Below are positions 18,814-28,624 of a stretch of DNA of 64,000 bases, piece by piece. Below the pieces are notes generated by a model. The model ran no database searches. It worked only from the letters and a program-made list of their open reading frames with translations, and was not told the DNA's origin. Origin of the DNA: Comamonadaceae bacterium (GTDB lineage Bacteria > Pseudomonadota > Gammaproteobacteria > Burkholderiales > Burkholderiaceae_C); contig CANFLX010000010.1 of NCBI GenBank assembly GCA_947447985.1, positions 1 to 64,000 on the forward strand, given 5' to 3'. Made by a program: the position numbers and the translations under genes. Positions within the stretch are counted from its first letter, which is position 1, and every line of letters begins with the position of its first letter.

Positions 18814-21702
18814 ATGTCAAGTACGACCGTCGCTGAGTTTGCTAGTGAACTCAAAAAATCCACTGAAACCCTGCTGGACCAATTGAAGTCTGCAGGGGTT
18901 GTTAAAAAGTCGCCCAGCGACGTTTTGACCGACGCCGACAAGCACAGCTTGCTCAATTACTTGCAAAGCAGCCACGGCACCGCCGGTGGTGACCGCAAGA
19001 AAATCACCTTGGTCAAAAAGCAGACCACCGAGATCAAGCAGGCCGATGCCAGTGGCAAAGCCCGCACGATCCAGGTGGAGGTGCGCAAGAAGCGCACCTT
19101 TGTGCGCCGTGAAGACGGCATGGACGCGGTGCCCGAGGGCAGTGAGCCGCCGGTGGTCGAAGCCGCGCCCAGTGCGCCGGTGATTGACGACGCAGAGCTG
19201 GTTCGCCGCGAAGAAGAAGCACGCCACCAGGCCGAATTCATCCGCCGCCAAGAAGAAGAATTGGCTGCGCGGCGCCAGGAGCGCGAAGAACAAGAAGCCA
19301 AGGCCCGCGCTGCACATGAAAAAGCCGCAGCAGAAGCCCAGGCTTTGCAAGCGGAAGTGAGCAAGCGCACGACCAAGGGTTCCAAGGCAGCGCCCGCAGA
19401 GGCGGTAGCGGATGCCACCGCCGACGCGGAGTCCGCCCAGCAGGCTGCACAAGCTGCCAATCTGGCCCGTGAAGAAGCCTTGGTGACCGCTGCAAACGCC
19501 TCCAAGGCCGCTGCTGCAGAAGAAAGCAAGCGTGCCTCGGAGTTGGGTGACCGCCGCCGCAAGGCGGAGGCCGAAGCCGCTGCCATTCGCCTGATGATGG
19601 CAACACCGAACAAAGTTGCGGTGCCACCGAAAAAAGTGGAAGCGCCAGTGGACCCCAAAGCGGCCATCAAAGGCACGCTGCACAAGCCCGCAACCGGCTC
19701 CACCGTGGCAAAGCCCGCGGGAACCGCAGGCAATACGGGCGGAGCAGGGGCTGGCAAAGAAGTGAAGTCGGCCAAGCTCTCCAGCAGCTGGGCGGGCGAT
19801 CCTGCCAAGAAAAAAGAACTCAAGACCCGTGGCGACACCGGTGCAGGCGCAGGCCGCTCCACCAACTGGCGTGCGGGTCCGCGTGGCCGCCGTGGCAATG
19901 ACCGCGATCGCGACGACCATGTGCAAGCGGCACCGGTCGAAACCCGCGTGCTCGAAGTGCACGTGCCGGAAACTATCACCGTGGCCGAGCTGGCCCACAA
20001 GATGGCGGTGAAGGCGTCCGAAGTCATCAAGCAATTGATGAAGCTGGGCCAGATGGTCACCATCAACCAGCCGCTGGACCAGGACACCGCCATGATCGTG
20101 GTGGAAGAACTGGGTCACACCGCGGTGGTCGCGGCACTCGACGACCCCGAAGCATTCACCGACGACGATGCAGCGCAAGCCCAGTTCGAGTCCATGCCAC
20201 GCGCACCGGTGGTGACCGTGATGGGCCACGTGGACCACGGTAAGACTTCGTTGCTGGACTACATCCGCCGCGCCAAAGTGGCCTCGGGTGAAGCCGGTGG
20301 CATTACCCAGCACATTGGCGCCTACCATGTGGAAACGCCACGCGGCATGATCTCGTTCCTGGACACTCCCGGTCACGAGGCGTTTACCGCCATGCGTGCC
20401 CGCGGTGCCAAGGCCACCGACATCGTGATTCTGGTGGTGGCAGCCGATGACGGCGTGATGCCGCAAACCAAAGAAGCGATCAAGCATGCCAAGGCGGCGG
20501 GTGTTCCTATCGTCGTGGCCATCAACAAGATCGATAAGCCTGATTCCAACCCCGAGCGCGTGAAGAACGAGCTGGTGGTGGAAGAGGTGGTGCCGGAAGA
20601 GTTTGGTGGCGACTCGCCCTTTGTGTCGGTGTCCGCCAAAACGGGCCAGGGCATTGACCAGCTGCTTGAACAAGTGTTGTTGCAAGCCGAGGTGCTGGAG
20701 TTGCGCGCGCCGGTGGAATCCATGGCCAAGGGCCTGGTGATCGAAGCGCGTCTGGACAAGGGTCGCGGCCCGGTGGCCACGATTCTGGTGCAGTCGGGCA
20801 CGCTCAAAACGGGCGACGTGGTGCTGGCAGGCCAAACCTTTGGCCGCGTGCGCGCCATGCTGGACGAAAACGGCAAGCCGATCAAGGAAGCCGGTCCTTC
20901 CATTCCGGTGGAAATCCAGGGTCTGACCGAAGTGCCGCAAGCGGGTGACGAATTCATGGTGATGTCGGACGAGCGCCGCGCCCGTGAGATTGCTACCTAC
21001 CGTGCCGGCAAGTTCCGCAACACCAAGCTGGCCAAGCAGCAAGCCGCCAAGCTGGAAAACATGTTCAGCGACATGTCGGCCGGCGACGTCAAAACACTGC
21101 CCATCATCGTCAAAGCCGATGTGCAAGGTTCGCAAGAGGCCTTGGCCGCGTCCCTGCTCAAGCTCTCGACCGACGAAGTCAAAGTGCAGATGGTGTACTC
21201 CGCCGTGGGCGGCATCAGCGAGTCGGACATCAACCTGGCGATTGCGTCCAAAGCCATCGTCATCGGCTTCAATGTGCGTGCCGACGCCGGTGCGCGCAAA
21301 CTGGCCGAAGGCAATGGCGTCGATATCCATTACTACAGCATCATTTACGACGCGGTGGACGAGCTCAAAGCCGCCATGTCGGGCATGCTGGCGCCGGAAA
21401 AGCGCGAAGAAGTCATCGGCTTTGCCGAGATTCGCACCGTGTTTGTGGCGTCCAAGATTGGTACCGTGGCCGGTTGTATGGTCACTGGCGGCCATGTCAA
21501 CCGCAGTGCGCATTTCCGCCTGCTGCGCGACAACGCGGTGATTTACACCGGCGAGCTCGATTCACTCAAGCGCATGAAAGACGATGTGCGCGAGGTCAAA
21601 GAAGGCTTCGAGTGCGGTATCAAACTCAAGAACTACAACGACATCGCCGTGGGCGACCAGTTGGAATTCTTTGAAATCAAAGAAATCGCCCGTACCCTAT
21701 GA
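18814..21702 (+). CDS. infB: Translation initiation factor IF-2
   Basis: GTPase that brings initiator fMet-tRNA to the 30S subunit, 962 residues. N-terminal IF2N domain ([21 protein letters not shown]), then a long Ala/Glu/Lys-rich charged linker (about residues 60-360, predicted helical and disordered), a second IF2N domain ([21 protein letters not shown]), and the G domain starting at residue 471 with [17 protein letters not shown] and NKIDKPD. Domains II-IV follow, including the IF-2 signature near [14 protein letters not shown]. It is 15 bp downstream of nusA. Confidence 0.97.
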   Translation: MSSTTVAEFASELKKSTETLLDQLKSAGVVKKSPSDVLTDADKHSLLNYLQSSHGTAGGDRKKITLVKKQTTEIKQADASGKARTIQVEVRKKRTFVRREDGMDAVPEGSEPPVVEAAPSAPVIDDAELVRREEEARHQAEFIRRQEEELAARRQEREEQEAKARAAHEKAAAEAQALQAEVSKRTTKGSKAAPAEAVADATADAESAQQAAQAANLAREEALVTAANASKAAAAEESKRASELGDRRRKAEAEAAAIRLMMATPNKVAVPPKKVEAPVDPKAAIKGTLHKPATGSTVAKPAGTAGNTGGAGAGKEVKSAKLSSSWAGDPAKKKELKTRGDTGAGAGRSTNWRAGPRGRRGNDRDRDDHVQAAPVETRVLEVHVPETITVAELAHKMAVKASEVIKQLMKLGQMVTINQPLDQDTAMIVVEELGHTAVVAALDDPEAFTDDDAAQAQFESMPRAPVVTVMGHVDHGKTSLLDYIRRAKVASGEAGGITQHIGAYHVETPRGMISFLDTPGHEAFTAMRARGAKATDIVILVVAADDGVMPQTKEAIKHAKAAGVPIVVAINKIDKPDSNPERVKNELVVEEVVPEEFGGDSPFVSVSAKTGQGIDQLLEQVLLQAEVLELRAPVESMAKGLVIEARLDKGRGPVATILVQSGTLKTGDVVLAGQTFGRVRAMLDENGKPIKEAGPSIPVEIQGLTEVPQAGDEFMVMSDERRAREIATYRAGKFRNTKLAKQQAAKLENMFSDMSAGDVKTLPIIVKADVQGSQEALAASLLKLSTDEVKVQMVYSAVGGISESDINLAIASKAIVIGFNVRADAGARKLAEGNGVDIHYYSIIYDAVDELKAAMSGMLAPEKREEVIGFAEIRTVFVASKIGTVAGCMVTGGHVNRSAHFRLLRDNAVIYTGELDSLKRMKDDVREVKEGFECGIKLKNYNDIAVGDQLEFFEIKEIARTL

Positions 21703-21793
21703 GCCCCCACGCTCGTCACCTCGTGTCTGTCGCTGTCCCCCGGGGGCGGCATCGCGCGCCTTGGGGCGGCCCGGCGGCGTGCGGAGCGGCCTT
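21703..21793. repeat. GC-rich REP-like intergenic element between infB and rbfA
   Basis: The 91-bp gap is very GC-rich and contains a CCCCCGGGGG palindrome (21737-21746), GCCCCCACGCTCGTCAC at its left end and CCTTGGGGCGGCCCGGCGG to the right. From memory, closely similar modules (CCCCACGCTC...CCCCCGAGGGGG...TTGGGGCGGCCCGGCG) occur as dispersed intergenic repeats in Comamonadaceae. Only one copy is visible here, so repeat status is an inference. Its right end (GCGGAGCGG) supplies the GGAG that serves as ribosome-binding site for rbfA. Confidence 0.6.
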
Positions 21794-22162
21794 GTGAAGA
21801 AAAAATCGTCCGTCCCCAACCGCGGCTTTCGCGTTGCCGATCAGATCCAGCGCGATCTGACGGAACTGATCGCCCGCGAGTTGAAAGACCCGCGGGTGGG
21901 CATGGTGACGATTCAGTCGGTCGAGGTGACGCCGGACTATGCGCACGCCAAGGTTTTTTTCAGCCTGCTGGTGGGCGACCCGGTGCAATGCGCCCAAGGT
22001 CTGAACCAGGCGGCGGGATTTTTGCGTTCGGGTTTGTTCAAGCGTTTGCACATTCATACCGTGCCGACGCTGCACTTTTTGTTCGACCAAACCACGGAGC
22101 GGGCGGCGGACATGAATGCCTTGATTGCGCGGGCGGTAGCGTCTCGGGCAGTAGAGGACTGA
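21794..22162 (+). CDS. rbfA: 30S ribosome-binding factor RbfA
   Basis: Small KH-fold protein of 122 residues that matures the 16S rRNA 5' end and supports cold growth. GTG 21794 has GGAG 8 nt upstream and gives the usual basic start [21 protein letters not shown]. Conserved parts are [29 protein letters not shown] (split here by description) and the C-terminal [15 protein letters not shown]. The frame is open much further upstream into infB, but that part is a shadow of infB. It ends 3 bp before truB. Confidence 0.94.
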   Translation: MKKKSSVPNRGFRVADQIQRDLTELIARELKDPRVGMVTIQSVEVTPDYAHAKVFFSLLVGDPVQCAQGLNQAAGFLRSGLFKRLHIHTVPTLHFLFDQTTERAADMNALIARAVASRAVED

Positions 22163-22165
22163 AGG

Positions 22166-23146
22166 ATGACAAGCGCGCCACGTGCACGGGTTGCAAGGCG
22201 CCCCGTGCATGGGGTGCTGTTGTTGGACAAGCCCATCGGGTTTTCCAGCAACCAGGCTTTGCAAAAAGCCAAATGGTTGTTGCGGGCCGAAAAGGCCGGG
22301 CATACGGGCACGCTGGATCCATTGGCGACCGGCGTTTTGCCTTTGTGCTTTGGCGCTGCAACCAAATTCAGCCAGATGCACCTGGACGCCGACAAGGTGT
22401 ACGAAGCGACGCTGCATCTGGGTGTCAAGACCAGCACGGCGGATGCAGAGGGCGAGGTCCTCAGCGAGCGCCCGGTGCAGGTGGGTGTGGAAGATATTGA
22501 GCGGGTGGTGCGCCAATTCACCGGAGCGATCCGGCAGGTGCCGCCCATGCACAGCGCCTTGAAGAAAGACGGCAAGGCGCTGTACGAGTATGCAAGGGCC
22601 GGCGTGGAAGTGGAGCGCGCGGCGCGGGATGTGACGATTTATGCCCTGCGTGTGCTTGAAATGCCCACGGTGGAAGCGCCGCATGCATTGAAGGTCGAGG
22701 TGCGCTGTAGCAAAGGAACTTATATCCGAACCCTGGGCGAGGATATGGGAGAGGCCTTGGGCTGCGGCGCCCATCTGAGCGCGCTACGGCGTACGCAGAC
22801 GGGTGATTTTGGACAGGCGCGTTGCGTCAGTCTCGAGGCCTTGGAGGCTATGACGGACGCACAGCGCCTGGCGCTCTTGCTGCCGGTGGATGCCTTGTTG
22901 GAAGGTCATCAGCGCGTCACCTTGGAGGGTGACAGTGCAGGGCGCTTTTTAAGCGGCGTGCGCCGCAGCGGAGATTGGTTGGATGCCGAGCGCGTCGCGG
23001 TATATGCCAAGGCGCCGTGGGCGCTTTTGGGCACGGGACATGTGAAAGCAGGGGAGTTGATCCCCAGGCGGCTCTTGAGTCCGCTGGACATTGCCGAGGT
23101 GCAGGCGCAGCAGGATGCGCTGACCGGGGCAGTGGTTACGAATTGA
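22166..23146 (+). CDS. truB: tRNA pseudouridine(55) synthase TruB
   Basis: Makes pseudouridine 55 in the T-loop of tRNAs. It has 326 residues. The catalytic aspartate is Asp51 in [16 protein letters not shown], preceded by [13 protein letters not shown]. The conserved [20 protein letters not shown] and [19 protein letters not shown] segments are present, with a C-terminal PUA-like domain. It follows rbfA by 3 bp, standard for this cluster. Confidence 0.96.
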   Translation: MTSAPRARVARRPVHGVLLLDKPIGFSSNQALQKAKWLLRAEKAGHTGTLDPLATGVLPLCFGAATKFSQMHLDADKVYEATLHLGVKTSTADAEGEVLSERPVQVGVEDIERVVRQFTGAIRQVPPMHSALKKDGKALYEYARAGVEVERAARDVTIYALRVLEMPTVEAPHALKVEVRCSKGTYIRTLGEDMGEALGCGAHLSALRRTQTGDFGQARCVSLEALEAMTDAQRLALLLPVDALLEGHQRVTLEGDSAGRFLSGVRRSGDWLDAERVAVYAKAPWALLGTGHVKAGELIPRRLLSPLDIAEVQAQQDALTGAVVTN

Positions 23147-23175
23147 AATTTGAATCTGTAGAAAGAAAGTGAACC

Positions 23176-24999
23176 ATGAGTAGCAAGCAAATCCGCAACA
23201 TCGCCATCATCGCCCACGTGGACCATGGCAAAACCACCATGGTGGACCAACTGCTGCGCCAGTCGGGCACCTTTGCCGACCACGAAAAAGTGGTCGATAC
23301 CGTGATGGACAACAACGCGATTGAAAAAGAACGTGGCATCACGATTCTGGCCAAAAACTGTGCAGTGACCTGGGAAGGTACGCACATCAATATCGTCGAC
23401 ACCCCTGGACACGCGGACTTCGGCGGTGAGGTGGAGCGCGCTTTGTCCATGGTGGACGGTGTGGTGCTCTTGATCGATGCGCAAGAAGGCCCCATGCCCC
23501 AAACCCGCTTTGTGACCAAAAAAGCCCTGGCCCTGGGCTTGAAGCCCATCCTGGTGGTCAACAAAGTCGACAAGCCCGGTGCGCGTCCCGATTTCGTGGT
23601 GAACGCCGCGTTTGATTTGTTTGACAAACTGGGTGCCACCGACGAGCAGCTCGATTTCCCCGTGGTCTATGCCTCGGGCATCAACGGTTGGTCCTCCATG
23701 GACGAAGGCGCGGCCGGTGAGCAGTGGGGCCCGGACATGTCGGCTCTGTTCAACACCATCCTGGCCCATGTGCCCTCGCAAAAAGGCGACCCTGCAGCGC
23801 CTTTGCAATTGCAAATTTCCGCCCTCGACTTTTCGACCTTTGTGGGTCGTATCGGCGTAGGCCGTATCAGCCAAGGCACGATCAAGCCCATGATGGATGT
23901 GGTCGTGATGGAAGGCCCGGACGGCAAACCCGTCAAAGGCCGTATCAACCAGGTGTTGACCTTCCAAGGCTTGGAGCGCGTGCAGGCCACCGAGGCCGGC
24001 CCGGGTGAAATCGTCTTGATCAACGGTATTGCAGACATTGGTATCGGCGTCACCATCACCGACCCGGCCAACCCCTCGCCACTGCCCATGCTCAAGGTGG
24101 ATGAACCCACGCTGACCATGAACTTTTGTGTCAACACCAGCCCCCTGGCAGGCCGCGAAGGCAAGTACGTCACCAGCCGCCAAATCTGGGACCGCCTGCA
24201 AAAAGAGCTGCAACACAATGTGGCGCTGCGTGTCAAAGAAACCGACGAGGAAGGTATTTTTGAAGTCATGGGCCGTGGTGAATTGCACCTGACCATCTTG
24301 CTGGAAAACATGCGCCGCGAAGGCTATGAGTTGGCCGTGTCCAAACCGCGCGTCGTGTTCCGCGACATCAACGGCGAAAAGCACGAGCCTATCGAGCTGG
24401 TGACCGCCGACATCGAAGAAACCCACCAAGGCGGCGTGATGCAAGCCCTGGGCGAGCGCAAAGGCGAGCTGGTGAACATGGAGCCGGACGGCCGTGGCCG
24501 CGTCCGTTTGGAATACCGCATTCCTGCGCGTGGATTGATTGGTTTCACCAACGAGTTCTTGAACCTGACGCGTGGTTCGGGCCTGATCTCCAATATTTTC
24601 GACCGCTACGAAGCCCACAAGGGCGACATCGGCGGCCGCAAGAACGGCGTGCTGATTTCCATGGACGCCGGAGAAATTTTCACCTATGCCCTGGGCAAGT
24701 TGGACGACCGCGGACGCATGTTCGTCAAACCCAATGACCCGGTGTACGAAGGCATGATTGTGGGTATCCATAGCCGTGACAACGACCTGGTGGTTAACGC
24801 CACACGCACCAAGCAACTGACCAACTTCCGGGTCAGCGGCAAGGAAGACGCGACCAAGATCACGCCGCCCATTGAATGCACGCTGGAGTACGGTGTGGAA
24901 TTCATTGAAGACGACGAGTTGGTCGAAATCACGCCGAAGTCGATTCGCCTGCGCAAGCGCTACCTCAGCGAGAGCGAGCGCAAACGCGCAGGACGTTAA
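23176..24999 (+). CDS. typA: Ribosome-associated GTPase TypA/BipA
   Basis: Translational GTPase of 607 residues involved in ribosome assembly and stress adaptation. G1 motif AHVDHGKTT (residues 13-21), switch I with [13 protein letters not shown]3 [16 protein letters not shown], and G4 [14 protein letters not shown]-like domains III and V follow, then the BipA-specific C-terminal domain ([40 protein letters not shown] in shorter pieces). It is 29 bp after truB and probably transcribed with it. Confidence 0.97.
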   Translation: MSSKQIRNIAIIAHVDHGKTTMVDQLLRQSGTFADHEKVVDTVMDNNAIEKERGITILAKNCAVTWEGTHINIVDTPGHADFGGEVERALSMVDGVVLLIDAQEGPMPQTRFVTKKALALGLKPILVVNKVDKPGARPDFVVNAAFDLFDKLGATDEQLDFPVVYASGINGWSSMDEGAAGEQWGPDMSALFNTILAHVPSQKGDPAAPLQLQISALDFSTFVGRIGVGRISQGTIKPMMDVVVMEGPDGKPVKGRINQVLTFQGLERVQATEAGPGEIVLINGIADIGIGVTITDPANPSPLPMLKVDEPTLTMNFCVNTSPLAGREGKYVTSRQIWDRLQKELQHNVALRVKETDEEGIFEVMGRGELHLTILLENMRREGYELAVSKPRVVFRDINGEKHEPIELVTADIEETHQGGVMQALGERKGELVNMEPDGRGRVRLEYRIPARGLIGFTNEFLNLTRGSGLISNIFDRYEAHKGDIGGRKNGVLISMDAGEIFTYALGKLDDRGRMFVKPNDPVYEGMIVGIHSRDNDLVVNATRTKQLTNFRVSGKEDATKITPPIECTLEYGVEFIEDDELVEITPKSIRLRKRYLSESERKRAGR

Positions 25000-25003
25000 A
25001 CGG

Positions 25004-25026
25004 GTTGCGGCGCGGAGCGCCGCAAC
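25004..25026. repeat. Perfect 10-bp stem hairpin between typA and the next gene
   Basis: GTTGCGGCGC and GCGCCGCAAC flank a 3-nt GGA loop, five bases after the typA stop and 15 bp before the next ATG. It has no T-run, so it is not an intrinsic terminator. It could stabilise the typA mRNA end or hinder translation of the next gene. Confidence 0.75.
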
Positions 25027-25041
25027 GCACAGGGAACAGCC

Positions 25042-26133
25042 ATGTCAGAGTTTTTGCTAACCGAGGTGCGGGGCCGGGTAGGCTTCATCACCCTGAACCG
25101 TCCCAAGGCCTTGAACGCCTTGAATTTGGACATGGTGCGGGGGCTTACACAGGTGCTGCTGGCCTGGGAGCGCGATGACGCCATCGTCGCTGTGGCCATC
25201 CGGGGCACCAGCAAGCAGGGCAATTTTGGTGGGTTTTGCGCGGGTGGCGACATCCGCTACTTCCACCAGGCAGCCCTGGGTGGCGACCCGTCGCTGGAAG
25301 ACTTTTTCACCGAAGAGTACGCGCTCAACCACCTGATTCATTGCTACCCCAAGCCCTATGTTGCCTTCATGGACGGCATCGTCATGGGCGGCGGCATGGG
25401 CATCAGCCAGGGCACGCGTTACCGCCTGGTTACCGACAACACCAAAATGGCCATGCCTGAGACCCACATCGGTCTGTTTCCGGACGTAGGCGGCGGCTAT
25501 TTCTTAAGCCGTTGTCCGGGTCGCACCGGGGAGTGGTTGGCGCTCACGGGTGCGGTGCTCGGTGCTGCGGCTGCGATAGAACTGGGCTTGGCAGACTATT
25601 GTTTGGACGCCACTGCCCTGGAATCGTCATGGGCGGGACTGGGCGGGGTCAACAGCCTGGATGCACTGCAGGCTTGGGTCAAAGAATTCGCGGTACCACC
25701 TTCAGCGCCCAGCGGACTCGAGCGCGAGCACATTGAGCGGGTTTTTTCGCTGCCCAGCGCGCCAGCCATCGTGGCGGCACTCGAAGCCACTCCAGACGCC
25801 TGGAGCCAGCAAACCGCGTCCACCTTGCGCCACCGCTCGCCGCTGATGCTGCATGTGGTGCTGGAGCAGGTGCGGCGCGCCCGCACCATGGACTTGGCCG
25901 ACGATTTGCGCATGGAACGCGACATGGTGCGCCATTGCTTTTACACCGCACATCTGGGTCGCAGCGGTGCGGCCAGCGAGACGGTGGAGGGCATACGCGC
26001 CTTGGCGGTGGACAAAGACCACCAGCCGCGCTGGAACCCTGCCCGGGTGGAGGATGTGGCGCCAGAGATGGTCGCGCCTTTTTTCAAGAGCCCGTGGCCT
26101 GCCACAGCCCATCCGCTGCGCGACCTGACCTAA
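25042..26133 (+). CDS. Enoyl-CoA hydratase/isomerase family, 3-hydroxyisobutyryl-CoA hydrolase-like
   Basis: Crotonase-fold protein of 363 residues, longer than plain enoyl-CoA hydratases (about 260) and matching the HIBYL-CoA hydrolase class of valine catabolism. Conserved parts: ITLNRPKALNALNLDMV at the N-terminus, FCAGGDIRYFH for the oxyanion region, DGIVMGGGMGISQG, and PETHIGLFPDVGGGYFLSR carrying the glutamate and aspartate typical of hydrolases. The C-terminal extension (QQTASTLRHRSPLMLHVVLEQ...) is also characteristic. It would release 3-hydroxyisobutyrate from its CoA ester. It sits alone between typA and convergent smpB. Confidence 0.85.
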   Translation: MSEFLLTEVRGRVGFITLNRPKALNALNLDMVRGLTQVLLAWERDDAIVAVAIRGTSKQGNFGGFCAGGDIRYFHQAALGGDPSLEDFFTEEYALNHLIHCYPKPYVAFMDGIVMGGGMGISQGTRYRLVTDNTKMAMPETHIGLFPDVGGGYFLSRCPGRTGEWLALTGAVLGAAAAIELGLADYCLDATALESSWAGLGGVNSLDALQAWVKEFAVPPSAPSGLEREHIERVFSLPSAPAIVAALEATPDAWSQQTASTLRHRSPLMLHVVLEQVRRARTMDLADDLRMERDMVRHCFYTAHLGRSGAASETVEGIRALAVDKDHQPRWNPARVEDVAPEMVAPFFKSPWPATAHPLRDLT

Positions 26134-26168
26134 CATTGTTAGGTGCCTGATGTGCCAGCAGGCCCGCG

Positions 26169-26642
26169 TCAGCGGTGCTTGCTTTTCATAGCGCGCTCGA
26201 CCTCGCGTTTGCCTTCACGGTCTTTGATGGTGTCGCGCTTGTCGTGCTCGGCCTTGCCTTTGGCCAAGGCGATTTCGCATTTGATTTTTCCGGTTTTCCA
26301 ATGCAGGTTGATGGGCACCAGGGTGTAGCCTTTTTGCTCAACTTTGCCGATCAGGCGCTCAATCTCGGCCTTGTGCATCAGCAGTTTTTTGGTGCGTACC
26401 TTGTCCGGGCTGATGTGGGTGGAGGCAGTATTGAGCGGGTTGATCTGCAGACCGATCAAGAAAAGCTCTTTGTTGCGAATCACCACATAGCCATCGGTCA
26501 GCTGCACCTTGCCTTCGCGCAGGGATTTGACCTCCCAGCCTTCCAGCACCAAGCCCGCTTCGAAGCGCTCTTCGAAAAAATAGTTGTACGCGGCCTTTTT
26601 GTTATCGGCAATGCGGGACGCGGTTTCGGGTTTTTTGGCCAT
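26169..26642 (-). CDS. smpB: SsrA-binding protein SmpB
   Basis: Binds tmRNA and brings it to stalled ribosomes. The 157-residue length is normal. Conserved segments: [32 protein letters not shown] (quoted in part), [19 protein letters not shown], and the C-terminal basic tail [19 protein letters not shown] needed in the decoding centre. It is divergent from ratA with 68 bp between starts. The tmRNA gene itself is not in this window. Confidence 0.96.
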   Translation of the reverse strand: MAKKPETASRIADNKKAAYNYFFEERFEAGLVLEGWEVKSLREGKVQLTDGYVVIRNKELFLIGLQINPLNTASTHISPDKVRTKKLLMHKAEIERLIGKVEQKGYTLVPINLHWKTGKIKCEIALAKGKAEHDKRDTIKDREGKREVERAMKSKHR

Positions 26643-26710
26643 GGAAGGGAGCTGGGGGTGAAAGCGGGAATTGGAAGAGTGCGTGACTACAATCCCGCAA
26701 GCCCCATTCT

Positions 26711-27154
26711 ATGAAAACCGTTACCAAGTCCGTTCTGCTGTGGTACAGCCCCCAGGAAATGTACGCATTGGTCACCGATGTCGCACGCTACCCTGAGTTT
26801 TTGCCCTGGTGTGACCGCGCTGCGATCCTGAGCCTGGACGACACCGGCGTCACCGCCGAAGTCGGCATTGCGTTCAGCGGCATCCACCAATCCTTCACCA
26901 CCCGCAACACCCATACGCCGCCCAGCCAGGTGGACATGGCCCTGGTCAAAGGCCCCTTTTCGAAGTTGGACGGGCAATGGACTTTTTTGCCGGTGGGAGA
27001 TGGCTCTGAACGGGCGTGCAAGGTTCAGCTTTCTCTGCATTACGGTTTCGACAACGCCGTGCTGGGCCGCTTGGTCGGCCCCGTGTTCGACAAAATCGCG
27101 GCCACGCTGGTCGACGCCTTTGTCAAAAGAGCGCAGACGGTCTATGGCGAGTAA
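26711..27154 (+). CDS. ratA: RatA family START-like protein (COQ10/ubiquinone-binding type)
   Basis: A 147-residue START/Bet v1-fold protein beginning KSVLLWYSPQEMYALVTDV and containing RYPEFLPWCDRAAIL, the family hallmark. The family includes eukaryotic COQ10, which binds ubiquinone, and E. coli RatA, described as a toxin blocking 70S formation. Divergent smpB and overlapping rnfH form an arrangement conserved across proteobacteria. I favour a housekeeping lipid/quinone role over a true toxin, but the sequence cannot decide. Confidence 0.9.
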   Translation: MKTVTKSVLLWYSPQEMYALVTDVARYPEFLPWCDRAAILSLDDTGVTAEVGIAFSGIHQSFTTRNTHTPPSQVDMALVKGPFSKLDGQWTFLPVGDGSERACKVQLSLHYGFDNAVLGRLVGPVFDKIAATLVDAFVKRAQTVYGE

Positions 27155-27503
27155 GGCCTTGGATGCGCCCATGGTGGCCATCACCGTGGTTTTTTCCGAA
27201 GCGCCGCGCTGTGTGCGGGAGTTGGTGCTCCACGTCCCGTCGGGGTGCATGGCATGCGAGGCGCTGGAGTTGGCGGCACTGGCGTGGGGCGTGGCACCTG
27301 ACACGCTGCAGAGTCTGCACCTGGGTGTGTGGGCAAAGCCGGTTTCAACGCAGCATGCGTTGCGCAGCGGCGACCGCTTGGAGGTGTACCGCGCACTCAC
27401 GGTCGACCCCAAGGTCGCACGGCGAGAACGCTTTGTCCGCCAGGGCAGCAAAGGCACAGGCTTGTTCTCCAAGCGGCGCGCGGGCGGCAAAGCGGGGTAC
27501 TGA
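27144..27503 (+). CDS. rnfH: RnfH family ubiquitin-fold protein
   Basis: A 119-residue beta-grasp protein. Start ATG 27144 overlaps the end of ratA by 11 bp. The family motif is ITVVFSEAPRCVRELVLHVP at the N-terminus, followed by LGVWAKPVSTQHALRSGDRLEVYRALTVDPKVARRERF (in parts), the strongly conserved DRVEIYRPL-like and DPKxARRxR block. The basic Gly-rich C-terminal tail (FSKRRAGGKAG) is normal. Function is unknown; a link to Rnf or to RatA is suggested only by genome context. Confidence 0.9.
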   Translation: MASKALDAPMVAITVVFSEAPRCVRELVLHVPSGCMACEALELAALAWGVAPDTLQSLHLGVWAKPVSTQHALRSGDRLEVYRALTVDPKVARRERFVRQGSKGTGLFSKRRAGGKAGY

Positions 27504-27551
27504 AAGGGTAAACCCGCAAGTTCCAGCCTGCCAAGCAAAGGCGCGGGTCGC

Positions 27552-27557
27552 TAGAAT
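27552..27557 (+). promoter_or_regulatory. Candidate -10 element (TAGAAT) upstream of livH
   Basis: TAGAAT lies 49 bp after the rnfH stop and 129 bp before the livH start. A convincing -35 is not seen. The terminator-like hairpin at 27571-27610 would be inside the resulting leader. Confidence 0.35.
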
Positions 27558-27570
27558 CAGGCCGCACTTG

Positions 27571-27610
27571 AATCGGCGGCCCCGAAACCCTTGGGACTGG
27601 CCGATTTTTT
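27571..27610 (+). terminator. Terminator-like hairpin in the livH upstream region
   Basis: AATCGGC (27571-27577) pairs with GCCGATT (27600-27606), followed by a T tract to 27610. The 22-nt loop contains CCC and GGG runs that can pair further. It may end the ratA-rnfH transcript or attenuate liv transcription. Confidence 0.6.
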
Positions 27611-27685
27611 GCTATGTGAGGCGGGGCACCAACAGTGCTTGCGGCCCATTTGGTTCAAACACAAGAACTTCGAAAAAGGTTTTTC

Positions 27686-28615
27686 ATGGATATCTTCATA
27701 CAACAGGTCATCAACGGCTTGGTTCTGGGCAGCATGTATGCGCTCATTGCCTTGGGCTACACCATGGTCTACGGCATCATTAACCTGATCAACTTCGCCC
27801 ACGGTGAAGTGATGATGGTCGGGGCCTTGACGAGCTGGACCATCATCGGACTGATGCAAGACGGCATGCCAGGTACCCCTGGCTACATCATCTTGCTCGT
27901 TGCACTGATCATTTCCTGTGTGGTCGCGGCCACGCTGAATTTTGTGATCGAAAAAGTGGCCTACCGCCCCTTGCGCAACAGCCCCAAGCTTGCGCCCCTG
28001 ATCACGGCCATTGGCATGTCGATCCTGCTGCAAACCTTGGCCATGATTATTTGGAAGCCCAACTACAAGTCCTACCCGACCTTGTTGCCGACCACGCCCT
28101 TCAACATCGGCGGTGCGGTGATCACCCCGACCCAGGTCATGATTCTCGGCGTGACGGCGGTGTCGTTGGCGCTTTTGATGTGGCTGGTGAACTACACCAA
28201 ACTCGGCCGCGCCATGCGTGCCACCGCAGAGAACCCCCGCGTGGCGGGCCTGATGGGTGTCAAGCCCGACATGGTGATTTCTGCGACCTTTGTGATTGGC
28301 GCGGTGCTGGCTGCGATTGCCGGTGTGATGTACGCCTCCAACTACGGCACGGCACAGCACGCCATGGGCTTTTTGCCCGGATTGAAAGCGTTCACGGCTG
28401 CGGTGTTTGGCGGCATTGGCAACCTGGCCGGTGCGGTCGTGGGGGCCATCTTGCTCGGACTAATCGAATCGATTGGCGCCGGCTACATCGGCGAGCTCAC
28501 GGGGGGGGTGCTGGGCAGCCACTACTCCGATATTTTTGCCTTCATCGTTTTGATCGTGGTGTTGACCCTGCGTCCCTCGGGCCTGCTGGGTGAGCGCGTG
28601 GCCGATCGCGCTTAA
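27686..28615 (+). CDS. livH: Branched-chain amino acid ABC transporter permease LivH
   Basis: Inner-membrane permease of 309 residues with about eight hydrophobic segments. It begins DIFIQQVINGLVLGSMYALIALGYTMVYGIINLINFAHGEV (hallmarks GSMYALIALGYTMVYG and INFAHGEV). The EAA-like cytoplasmic loop is LGRAMRATAENPRVAGLMGV. ATG 27686 fits the family start; upstream in-frame codons would add a charged, non-conserved stretch. First gene of livHMGF. Confidence 0.95.
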   Translation: MDIFIQQVINGLVLGSMYALIALGYTMVYGIINLINFAHGEVMMVGALTSWTIIGLMQDGMPGTPGYIILLVALIISCVVAATLNFVIEKVAYRPLRNSPKLAPLITAIGMSILLQTLAMIIWKPNYKSYPTLLPTTPFNIGGAVITPTQVMILGVTAVSLALLMWLVNYTKLGRAMRATAENPRVAGLMGVKPDMVISATFVIGAVLAAIAGVMYASNYGTAQHAMGFLPGLKAFTAAVFGGIGNLAGAVVGAILLGLIESIGAGYIGELTGGVLGSHYSDIFAFIVLIVVLTLRPSGLLGERVADRA

Positions 28616-28624
28616 GGAGACGCT

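Noticed and set aside
18817-21513. An 898-codon open frame antisense to infB
   Set aside because: It mirrors infB codon by codon; its His/Gly-rich translation and lack of any family motif are typical of GC-rich shadow frames. infB is unambiguous.
26711-27503. RatA/RnfH as a type II toxin-antitoxin pair
   Set aside because: The conserved smpB-ratA-rnfH arrangement and the COQ10-like fold fit housekeeping functions; sequence gives no antitoxin features.
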